NCBI GenBank assembly: GCA_030640885.1
Contig: DAOWIN010000113.1
Span: 1-5,362, forward strand
Length of the DNA: 5,362 bases
Direction of reading: 5' to 3'
Source: Candidatus Omnitrophota bacterium
GTDB taxonomy: Bacteria; Omnitrophota; 4484-213
The position numbers and the translations under genes are program-made. The notes beneath the pieces were generated by a model. That model had not been told where the DNA came from and made no database searches. It saw only the letters and a list, made by a program, of their open reading frames with translations. This document shows, in pieces, positions 1 to 5,362 of the stretch (position 1 is the first letter of the stretch; the number at the start of each line of letters is the position of its first letter).

Positions 1-2
1 AT

Positions 3-3000
3 GGAAGATTGACTGAGGAAATGAAGCACTTACAGTTAGGACGCGGGGGAGAATACGAACATATATGGGAGCCGGATATTAGTACAAAGATCTCCCGTTG
101 CAAGAGAGACTTAGCAGAGACAATCAGACAGATTCGAATTAAGGAAGGGGTTAATGTTAATACCGCTACCGGGAAGGTATTAATCGCAATAGGAGTTCCT
201 TCTGATGTTGCCTACAAAATCATTGAATATCGAGAGGCAGCAGTTAAGGCAGGAGAAGAAGTTGCTTTTAGAAATATAGAGGATTTGAAAAAGGTTGAAC
301 GCGTATCTTTAATATTTGACCGAATAAAGGGCTCACTCATTACTTCTAAGAAGGCAGAGCCAAATAAACCCAATGCACCTAATTTAGATGGAGGATTGAA
401 AAATAGGGACAGTTCTATTTTTGACGGCGGGAAATTGAATGCGAATATTAAGCCGCGATTCCTGAAACCTCCCGTGGCGGGTGAGAGAGGATTTGCGGCA
501 AATGTTGTGGATAGTGGACAACGGAGTCAGACCTTGAATGTTGAAAGCAGTGCTATGCCGGGGGAATCTGACGGAGGGGCGGCAAAAAGTGTCGGTAATC
601 AATCTCTGGCAAGTAGCCACAGGAGAGTTTCCTTCCTTGTTAACAAACAGATTCAACATTCAATGTCCATCTTTGATGTTGATTTGTTGATTATTTTCTT
701 GCTTGGCTTAACTAATATTACCACCAAAGAGATTAAAACCTTTCTGGGAATGCCTTTGGCAGCAGGAAATAATTTTCAGGGAATAAAACATAAGCCAACA
801 TTAAATTCTACAATTATGTATAAAAATATTGATTTCATAAATGCTTTTATGGATTGGCTTGCAATGCGAATCACATCACCTCCTGTTGATTATAAGATAA
901 TAAAGCTATCAGCCACAAAGACACAAAGTTACCAGCCACCAGCATTCCCCTATCTATTATATTTAATTAATACAATTCTAATTACCCCGGCAAAAATTTC
1001 TGCCAGTCATCTCGTAAAGCTATGCTATGGGCTAATCTTCGTAAATCCCGAAATTTCGAAATACGGGTTAAGTAAAAAGGAGTTAAATACTTACTTTGAC
1101 GGCGGCAAAATCGAGATAAAAGAATTGTGGGTAATCCGACTTATTCAATCTCCTCGTTTTCGTTTGTTTCTCGATAAACTTTCTGACTATGGACTTATGC
1201 CGAGTTTTGGGAAGTTAGAAAAAGAGGATTTTCAAAATAGACAGAAAGAGATGGAAAGATTCGTTGAGAAAAAGAAAAAACAACTTGAAATGGGGTATAT
1301 AAATATTGAAGTAGAACTAAAAGATACAACTTTTTATTATTACCACTTTCACGGTGGAGGACGGTGTCTTTTTGATCCAAAAGCCAATGAGGCAAAGATA
1401 GGATTGCATGCTCGAAACTCAGAGGAAAGGAGTAAGATAGTCGCTCTTCACGAACTATTCCATATAAAATTTAGCATTGAACATCCCTTCATAAATATTT
1501 TGTTGCATTTGATAGACAGGCCCATTGTTATTCTATCTCTTATCCCTTGTACCCCGCTAGTTTTCCTTTTGGCAGTTGTTTTTGTTAATATTTATTTTGG
1601 GGCCTATGTTCTTTCGCTATTCATTATGGTTTATTTTGTTTTAATTATTATGTATTGCTCTGCTGAATTCGTGGTGCAGTGGTTTGGTGTGCAATGTTTG
1701 AAAAATAAAATTATGTCTGACAAAGGCTTAAAGCTAGATGGAAAAGACTCTGCAGATGCTTCTGGCGAAAGAAAAGACGGTGGAATAGTAGAGTCAGATA
1801 AAGATATACCGGTGGTAGAGCTGAAAGAGTTTTATGAGGAACATTTGAAATTGAAGCCAGGAGTAGAACTTGAGGCTGGGGTACTCATGCAGAAGCTTGT
1901 AATGGAAGATGTAAAGGAATTCAGTAACGCGTTTAATAGATGGAAGCAAGAAGAGAAAAGGATACGTAACCAGGACGGGGGAAAGGATGTACATAGAAGA
2001 GATGGAGGAACTTTTAAGGAGGATAGCCAAAGCCAATCTTTAATGCCGTTCTTATTCCAAAAATTACAAGAGAAGCATTTGGGTGAATTTACGCTTGATA
2101 TTGAATGTGAACCTGACCAAAGAAGAGGAGGTTTTGATGTCCGGATTTACTTAAAGGATAATCAAGGAAATAGGAGTGTTACAGCGGTTGTAAGCCATGG
2201 TTATTATAGGGAAAAGCATGAAAAATGGAGAGAACGGGGATTGTTTCAGTTTGATTACTCTGAAGAGATTACATTTGATATAGATGGAAAAAAGAGAACA
2301 ATAAATCTTTCAGAAGAGGGATTGGATAAAGAGTTATTTAAACTTTTAGGCAGAGTAATTCCTTCAGGTGGGCAGATGATGATTTCTTACTTAGAGGGCA
2401 CTGAAATTCACAAAGTTAGCCGTAGAGAGCTAATCCGGCATGTCCCGGCAATACTTACTCCTTTGGGGAGACTTATATTTTACTCCGGAGTTATACACCT
2501 AAAGACAAAGAAATCAGGCATTGAAGGTAGAAATAGGATAGAAGGAGAGAAACCGCTCGATAGTAAGTATGAGTTAGAGTTCGCTAATAAGCAGATTGAG
2601 GAGATTAATGGATATTTAATCGATAGCTATCCAGATTCCGGAGAGCTAAAAATGATAGAAGAGATAAAAAAGGAGTTAGATAAGATTATTGTGGCAAATA
2701 TCATAAGGCAAATCTGGCAGGGTATAGGAGATAGTGAAAAAGAGATTACCCCTTCGTGTATAGAAAATATTGTTAGGGAGATTATTAAGGATGCAAAAAG
2801 TAAGGGGTGGTTGAATGATTCACAAATAAAAGAGGTAGTAAACAGGTTAAACAAACTGGGGCTTATTGTAGTTGATTATGATGATAGTCTTGTTCCTTCT
2901 AAGAAAGTTGGAGTGTCTGTAGTAGTAATGCAGAAAAATTGCCGGCAGGCTGACGGCGGGCGCGGATTGCTTGATATCAATTATATGCAGCATATGATGG

Positions 3001-5362
3001 AAGGATTAAAATGCATCGTTAATCCGCAAAATGAACCTCTAACCGTAGTAAAATGGGGTCTGACCCCATTTGCGCGAAATGGAGGGAATAAAAAAGCCAT
3101 TAGCTATTTTGTTGATGATAAAAATAAGGTTACACGGGACGGTGGAATAAAGGAAGTTGAAAACAATCGCCCAACACTCGAAGAAGGAGATGAAGTAGAA
3201 CTCGGAGCAATCGAAAACCAAGGAATAAGAAATCACAACCTTCGTTCCATTATACAGTCTGCTGCAGTTCTAATAACCTTAGGCATACCAAGAGCAGGAA
3301 CAGGATTCTTAAAAATTGTCCAGGAAACCTACAATGCTAACTTAGAGTATATCCAGGAAAGCAATAAAAATAATGGTCCACCCAGATTAAAGGAGAAAAT
3401 CTTCGCCTTTATCAAACCAATTGCCCGCGGTCTTAAGCCGGATGGAAATATTAATTGGCTCATTCCCTACAAATTTATTCGCAGAAATCTCTCATCTAAA
3501 ACAATCACCTCCATCAAAATCCATGAATCCCAGGATTGTCATCTACCCATACCTATAATTAGAGGATTTATTGCTGAGCTAAAGGGTCTTATTGCTCAGT
3601 ATAGATCGAATCGGGTAGATTATTATAAACAGACCGATGGGGATATAGTAGAAGAGGTGAAAGCTAAAGTAGGGTTAGGGTCTCAAAGGGAATTAGGAGC
3701 TGAGACAAGAGAAAACTGCGATGGGGGAGAAAAAGTTGACAAGCCCAAAGAGCTTATTATTGAAAATGCGGCAAAAGATGGCAGGACAGATATCAGTCGC
3801 ATTGCCAGCAATCCAAGAGTCCCCTTAGAATTTGACTCTGATTTAGAGACAACTGGCCAAGTAAACAACAATAGAATCCGCTTGCACTGGGCAATCGTTA
3901 CCCGCGCCCCGCCTCTGCTTACTCAAATTACCTTCTTATTGGTGCACTCAGTTGTTGATGAATACATCGCCACACAAATCTATAAGCCCTTCCTGAAAGC
4001 AATCCAAGAAGCTCAAAAAATTGGTATCTCTCTAGATAAAAGTTGGTTTAAACGACTTTCTGAAGATGGATTGCCTTTTGATTTTACCAGTGTTGTTGAG
4101 CCAAAAGGGAGGCGAGATGGGGGAACGAAAAAGGCATTTCGTATCAGGGATGAAGGTTTCGCTCAAAAATGGGGTCTGACCCCATTTTTGATATTAGGTT
4201 ATAAGGGTAGAGTTTTGCTAATATGGTTGGAAGGAAATTACGCTGTTTCGTCTATCGAAACTTACTATGAAGCGGTCAAATATGTCTTTTTGGCCGAGAA
4301 GGTTGAAATCCGCGCCAAGATGAGAGGAAAAACCGATAGTGGCAGAGAAGGAGATATGGCCAATTTTAATAGGGATAGTGTGAAGGTAAACGGGGATGAA
4401 ACTGCCATCGCCCACCATAGTATAGGTAATTTTGCCTTTAGTGTAGTCTATCTTCAAGTAAGAAGCAAAATCTGCCAAAAAAATAGAGACACTGGCTCCG
4501 CTATCTACATATGCTTCGGTTTCAAGGAAACTGGTAGAACCTTTTACTTGAATTTTAATAATGGGATAATAGTTGCCTTTATAAGATTTGTAAGAAAAAT
4601 AGACGGGTTTCTTCATAGAATATGGTTGAATTCCTCTGGCCCGGGAACAGGCAAAAACATTGGAATGGTGTCGGGATATTTCTCTCGAGCTCTTTTAACA
4701 GCATCATCCCCGGTAAAAATTTCTCCACTACTGATAATAATTTTCTGGTGGGGATATTTCTTTACCAATTTTTCAAGATTTTTCTGGACGAACAAATCAT
4801 TATCTAAGATTTTTGTAGCCATTTCTTCTCCTATGTTATTTTTAAACCTTCCCATCTTTTCTGTCTATAAAGTTAATACACTTTTGGAAAAAAGTCAAGG
4901 AGAATTTAGTTTAGATTCTCTTAAGCATTTTAGTAAGGGGGATTTCTTTAAACTCGAGATAGAAGCTGTTTTAGCCAAAGGCAGGAGAGAGGAAAAAGGA
5001 CTCTTTTTAGCAAGAGAAAAATGTGATGGGGGAGAGGCGAAATCTGAAAGAGAAGGTGTATTTGAGGAGAATTCCATTGAAACTTCTGTTAAAAGCGGGA
5101 GCGCAAGCGATGTTTCGTCTGTCCGGGACACGGGCAGACTCATTGAGGTCGACGACGGAGAATACAAGTATTTCAATCCGGCATTCTTGCCTGATGGCCG
5201 GCGATTGTTTGCCCGGCGGGTTCATAAAAAATACGATACCAGCCAGAACCATCCTAGCGACATTGTTATCCTGACTCCCACCGATGATGAAGGTCTAAAA
5301 TTTAAAGCCGGAGAAGTTATTTTGGAAAATGCAGAGGATCCTCGCTTGATGTTTGTTGACGG
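3..5362 (+). CDS. Internal fragment of a giant multidomain protein, open at both ends
   Basis: Seen: reading codons from position 3 gives 1786 consecutive sense codons with no stop, so neither start nor end is in the window. An ATG at 21-23 is in frame but has only a poorly spaced GAGG before it and sits just ahead of a domain that should have more sequence upstream, so I do not take it as the start. Recognisable pieces in order are a GspK/ComEA-like helix-hairpin-helix, a HELFH membrane metallopeptidase-like module, a DUF1122-like domain and the beginning of a GH130-like propeller. They are separated by charged, probably disordered linkers carrying twelve DGG motifs. The frame also reads through two palindromic repeats and antisense through a two-gene minus-strand operon. 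Known: Omnitrophota genomes carry exceptionally long open frames. Inferred: this is such a gene, possibly a processed polyprotein. Which parts fold or function is unknown. Alternatively the frame is kept open but only parts are translated. Confidence 0.85.
144..356 (+). other. Helix-hairpin-helix module resembling the C-terminal part of GspK or ComEA
   Basis: Residues 50-56 of the giant frame read VNVNTAT, then a helix with IAIGVPSD, then IIEYRE at 73-78, a second hairpin half ending in VERVSLIFDRIKGSLI at about 98-113. This is the order of the helix-hairpin-helix unit in the T2SS minor pseudopilin GspK (NVNTA, ..IIEYR.., ..EDL..V.., ..I...L) and in the DNA-uptake protein ComEA. GspK caps the pseudopilus tip in the periplasm; ComEA binds DNA. 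In a normal GspK the chain ends soon after this point. Here it runs straight into a Lys/Pro/Asn-rich tail (KKAEPNKPNAPN) and the first DGG linker, as if the stop codon of a secretion gene had been lost. The glycines of the second hairpin are weakly kept, so DNA binding is doubtful. The family choice between GspK and ComEA is open. Confidence 0.6.
640..1097 (+). other. Unrecognised stretch of the giant frame, partly intergenic-looking
   Basis: The giant frame here gives a weakly hydrophobic segment after M221 (IFDVDLLIIFLLGL) and then a chain rich in Leu, Ile, Ser, Thr and Pro that matches no family I know, ending at the fourth DGG (1098). At the DNA level it does not look like a conserved domain. 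There is a GCCACAAAGACACAAAG tract at 912-928, of a type I associate with non-coding gaps, and an AAATTTCGAAAT palindrome-like patch near 1051-1063. Heavy use of TTA, CTA and ATA codons sets it apart from the domains around it. I infer absorbed intergenic DNA or a decayed gene that has been kept open; no function is proposed. Confidence 0.4.
1107..1709 (+). other. Membrane-bound HExxH metallopeptidase-like module
   Basis: After the fourth DGG linker comes a helical, basic stretch (residues about 400-430), then a strand-rich part with YYYHFHGGG and IGLHARN. VALHELFHIKF follows, with HELFH at residues 483-487 (nucleotides 1449-1463), fitting the zinc-binding HExxH helix. It is followed by strongly hydrophobic segments (about residues 507-550), which look like two membrane helices, and then CSAEFVVQWFG with Glu555, 68 residues after the second His. 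HExxH, two membrane helices and a later Glu helix is the plan of M48 (HtpX/Ste24) and related membrane gluzincins, where that Glu is the third zinc ligand. The usual Asp after the Glu (E.EAD) is missing, so activity is uncertain. A protease bounded by DGG linkers in a giant chain is a candidate for self-processing, which is inference. Confidence 0.55.
2037..2570 (+). other. DUF1122-like domain
   Basis: Between the seventh DGG linker and a helical region lies a compact alpha/beta-looking domain of about 175 residues. Diagnostic stretches are IPSGGQMMISYLEG (residues 786-799), the following helix with E.IHKVSRRELIRHVPAILTPLG to residue 822, LIFYSGV after it, and GEKPL at 848-852. The order GG.MM.SY, a charged helix, P...TPLG..L, then GEKPL is what I remember of DUF1122, a family best known from archaea and without an assigned reaction. 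The length agrees with the family. It is the best-preserved domain of the giant frame in the window, which suggests selection on its fold. The recognition is from memory of the family pattern, not from an alignment. Confidence 0.6.
2571..2951 (+). other. Charged helical stretch of the giant frame
   Basis: Directly after the GEKPL end of the DUF1122-like domain come about 125 residues rich in Glu, Lys, Ile and Asn with helical periodicity (IEEINGYLI, MIEEIKKELDKIIVANIIRQIW, IENIVREIIKDAK, IKEVVNRLNKLGLIV). They close with DYDDSLVP and a short GC-rich patch that encodes the ADGGRG linker at 2952. I see no catalytic motif and no family. It may be a helical companion domain of the DUF1122 piece or the remnant of a separate helical gene. 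Confidence 0.45.
3051..3071. repeat. Palindromic GGGGTC-T-GACCCC repeat, copy 1
   Basis: A perfect inverted repeat with 10-base arms (AAATGGGGTC and its complement) around a central T. The same core recurs at 4163-4191. This palindrome type is common between genes in many bacterial and metagenomic genomes and resembles REP-like elements mobilised by IS200-like tyrosine transposases; that link is from memory. In the giant frame it reads KWGLTPF. One of the three possible phases would place TGA in frame, and this copy sits in a phase that does not. Confidence 0.75.
3706..3730 (+). repeat. CDGGE linker direct repeat, copy 1
   Basis: This 25-base stretch matches 5011-5035 at 23 positions, in the same orientation and the same codon phase. 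It encodes the segment around CDGGE. The similarity at DNA level, unlike the other DGG sites, suggests a fairly recent duplication or conversion of a linker within the gene. Confidence 0.65.
4163..4191. repeat. Palindromic GGGGTC-T-GACCCC repeat, copy 2
   Basis: A longer version of the repeat at 3051-3071: perfect 14-base arms around the central T, with A-run and T-run ends. It has the same orientation and the same reading phase (KWGLTPF) in the giant frame as copy 1. It lies 26 bases beyond the stop of the minus-strand protease gene and so marks the left end of the antisense operon. Confidence 0.8.
4163..4191 (-). terminator. Possible terminator of the minus-strand operon
   Basis: Read on the minus strand, the palindrome can form a stem of about 11 pairs with a GGGG/CCCC core and a three-base loop, ending in a run of T, just after the TAG of the protease gene. 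That is the form of an intrinsic terminator. Copy 1 of the same element has no gene end beside it, so the element may be a dispersed repeat that only happens to serve here. If it terminates efficiently in both directions it would also interrupt transcription of the giant gene. Confidence 0.35.
4218..4616 (-). CDS. Retropepsin-like aspartyl protease
   Basis: A 132-residue protein, starting at the ATG that overlaps the stop of the upstream gene (ATGA), with AGAGGA about 14 bases ahead and likely translational coupling. It has the layout of bacterial single-domain retropepsin-like proteases: strands leading to AYVDSGAS (catalytic Asp38, Ser39, Gly40), a central YTMVGDGSFIPVYLHTIPIKIG strand pair, and NLLGQKDIFDRFIVSFD near residues 105-121. 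The LLG and the FD..FDR-type end are typical of the family. Length is normal and no key residue is missing. Such proteins act as homodimers, each giving one DSG loop; the substrate is unknown. It commonly pairs with a DUF5678 gene, as here. Oddity: it lies antisense and codon-on-codon to the giant frame, and none of its 7 Leu and 16 Ser uses TTA, CTA or TCA, which would be stops on the other strand. Confidence 0.85.
   Translation of the reverse strand: MKKPVYFSYKSYKGNYYPIIKIQVKGSTSFLETEAYVDSGASVSIFLADFASYLKIDYTKGKITYTMVGDGSFIPVYLHTIPIKIGHISFSATIGFSSHLGADFNLLGQKDIFDRFIVSFDRRNSVISFQPY
4613..4822 (-). CDS. DUF5678 family protein
   Basis: A 69-residue protein beginning MATKILDNDL. I chose this start because AGGAG lies five bases before it and because the family is normally about this length. 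An ATG at 4855 would add 11 residues but sits about at the expected transcription start. The sequence has the DUF5678 plan: a short helix NLEKLVKKYP, a strand KIIISSGEIFTGDDA, a helix AVKRAREKYP and a final strand PMFLPVP. The family is small, soluble and without known activity; it often precedes a retropepsin-like protease gene, and its antitoxin-like size and pairing have made it look like a partner protein. Here it overlaps the protease gene by ATGA. The giant frame is open on the opposite strand in a different phase from that seen over the protease gene. Confidence 0.85.
   Translation of the reverse strand: MATKILDNDLFVQKNLEKLVKKYPHQKIIISSGEIFTGDDAVKRAREKYPDTIPMFLPVPGPEEFNHIL
4828..4832 (-). 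promoter_or_regulatory. Ribosome binding site deciding the DUF5678 start
   Basis: AGGAG on the minus strand, five bases ahead of the ATG at 4822. No comparable site precedes the ATG at 4855, so the shorter protein is preferred. Confidence 0.7.
4870..4898 (-). promoter_or_regulatory. Likely sigma-70 type promoter of the minus-strand operon
   Basis: On the minus strand TTGACT (4898-4893) is followed after 17 bases by TAACTT (4875-4870). The -35 box matches five of six consensus positions; the -10 box is weak (three of six). A start of transcription near 4862 would leave a leader of about 40 bases to the ATG at 4822. Its position just upstream of the operon supports it. It lies inside the giant plus-strand frame. 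Confidence 0.5.
5011..5035 (+). repeat. CDGGE linker direct repeat, copy 2
   Basis: Second copy of the 25-base element at 3706-3730, differing at two positions. It encodes AREKCDGGE, compared with TRENCDGGE at the first copy. Confidence 0.65.
5136..5362 (+). other. Start of a GH130-like beta-propeller domain, cut by the window edge
   Basis: After the last DGG linker and a Ser/Glu-rich stretch, the giant frame gives IEVDDGEYKYFNPAFLPDGR with NPAF at residues 1725-1728, LFARRV, HPSDIVILTPTDDEG, and NAEDPRLMFVDG with EDPR at 1778-1781. The order [FY]NPA, a hydrophobic strand with R, a variable loop and then EDPR followed by .DG is that of glycoside hydrolase family 130 (mannoside phosphorylases and relatives), five-bladed propellers acting on beta-mannosides. 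Only the first blades are inside the window, so the catalytic Asp and phosphate-binding residues cannot be judged. Some related five-bladed propeller families share parts of this pattern. Confidence 0.5.

Larger units (their letters stand above)
2961..4160 (+). other. Long unrecognised region of the giant frame with three linkers
   Basis: About 400 residues without any family I can name, divided by DGG at 3138, 3720 and 4116. The first segment holds the WGLTPF palindrome. The second (about 3150-3715) begins with an acidic stretch (EEGDEVELGAIE), continues with helical SIIQSAAVLITLGI and then a basic KEKIFAFIKPIARGLKPDGN region. The third (about 3730-4110) contains LHWAIVTRAPPLLTQITFLLVHSVVDEY and ends EPKGRRDGG. 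Codon choice in parts of this region leans to ATC, AAC, TTC and CCC, unlike the ATT/GTT/TTT-rich metallopeptidase region, which suggests pieces of different origin. No signal peptide or metal or nucleotide motif is visible. Confidence 0.4.
387..5033 (+). repeat. Twelve dispersed Asp-Gly-Gly linker motifs in the giant frame
   Basis: In-frame DGG codon triplets start at 387, 423, 570, 1098, 1776, 1974, 2001, 2952, 3138, 3720, 4116 and 5025. The spacing in residues is 12, 49, 176, 226, 66, 9, 317, 62, 194, 132 and 303. Most sit in Lys/Arg/Glu/Asp/Ser-rich low-complexity stretches between the recognisable domains. A random protein of this length should have about one. The spellings differ: gat-gga-gga, gac-ggc-ggg, gac-gga-ggg, gac-ggc-ggc, gac-ggt-gga, gac-ggg-gga and gat-ggg-gga, so the constraint is on the amino acids. 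Four contexts come in pairs: FDGGK (423, 1098), [KR]DGGI (1776, 3138), RDGGT (2001, 4116) and CDGGE (3720, 5025). A role as cleavage site, flexible hinge or domain boundary mark is inference. Confidence 0.85.

Noticed and set aside
21..23. In-frame ATG as the start of the giant gene
   Set aside because: The only Shine-Dalgarno-like bases are two bases away, and the helix-hairpin-helix piece just after it should have more protein upstream. The frame is open to the window edge.
534..663. Perfect 12-base inverted repeat (TTGAATGTTGAA at 534 and its complement at 652)
   Set aside because: About one such pair is expected by chance in a window of this size, and no element lies between the arms.
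2124..2154. Strong AGGAGG followed by ATG at 2137
   Set aside because: The resulting frame stops after five codons. The bases are explained by Arg-Gly-Gly in the DUF1122-like domain.
2627..2854. Open minus-strand frames rich in Ser, Leu, Phe and Ile (also at 384-659, 1195-1395, 1794-2036, 3039-3236, 3683-3871 and 4895-5252)
   Set aside because: They are mirror translations of the charged plus-strand frame, have no family motifs and no convincing ribosome binding sites.
3566..3600. TTTAGCTCAG-like bases on the minus strand, suggesting a tRNA D-arm, with a CTGAGC/GCTCAG hairpin
   Set aside because: No acceptor stem, no T-arm GTTCGAATC at the right distance and no anticodon stem.
4716..4785. 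Strongly hydrophobic segment of the giant frame (LLIIIFWWGYFF), apparently a membrane helix
   Set aside because: It is the antisense reading of the DUF5678 gene, so its hydrophobicity follows from that gene and is not evidence for a designed membrane span.
4853..4855. Longer start for the DUF5678 gene
   Set aside because: No ribosome binding site, it lies near the predicted transcription start, and it adds 11 residues not usual for the family.
3..5362. Reassigned stop codon as the reason for the long frame
   Set aside because: The frame contains no TAA, TAG or TGA at all. A changed code would show such codons inside it, and the minus-strand genes end normally at TGA and TAG.

Overview
The striking fact about this window is on the plus strand. 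The frame whose codons begin at position 3 runs from the left edge to the right edge, 1786 codons, without one stop, while the other plus frames are broken by stops at ordinary density in this AT-leaning DNA. I read it as an internal slice of one giant gene whose start and end both lie outside the window. Giant open reading frames, recognisable family pieces joined by charged linkers carrying Asp-Gly-Gly, and the mix of families seen here make me think of Omnitrophota (candidate phylum OP3) or a relative. That assignment is an inference from style and content; there is no rRNA or marker gene to prove it.

Layout of the giant frame, where residue number equals nucleotide position divided by three. 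First comes a helix-hairpin-helix piece resembling the C-terminal part of the type II secretion minor pseudopilin GspK or of ComEA (about 144-356). A linker zone with three DGG motifs follows (387-578). Next is a stretch of unknown character that looks partly like absorbed intergenic DNA (about 640-1095). Then comes a membrane metallopeptidase-like module with HELFH, hydrophobic helices and a later Ser-Ala-Glu (1107-1709). A linker with three more DGG motifs follows (1776-2009), then a DUF1122-like domain (about 2037-2570), a helical stretch (2571-2951), and more than 1 kb of unrecognised, linker-punctuated sequence (2961-4160). After a crossing of an antisense operon, the frame ends in the first part of a GH130-like beta-propeller (about 5136 to the edge).

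The DGG motif occurs twelve times in this one frame, written with seven different synonymous spellings, so it appears to be kept as protein rather than as a DNA repeat. Four linkers come in look-alike pairs. The CDGGE pair also matches at 23 of 25 DNA positions.

On the minus strand between about 4163 and 4898 lies a compact and apparently intact two-gene operon: promoter, ribosome binding site, a DUF5678 protein, an ATGA overlap, a retropepsin-like aspartyl protease, and a palindrome that could terminate it. The giant plus frame stays open through all of this, in two different antisense phases. Two copies of a GGGGTC-T-GACCCC palindrome, of the kind found dispersed between genes, are also read through in the same open phase. 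The most economical picture is a frame under strong pressure to contain no stop codon, into which neighbouring gene pieces, intergenic repeats and even a reverse-oriented operon have been incorporated. Whether it is translated as one polyprotein, processed at the DGG linkers, or kept open for another reason cannot be decided from the sequence.
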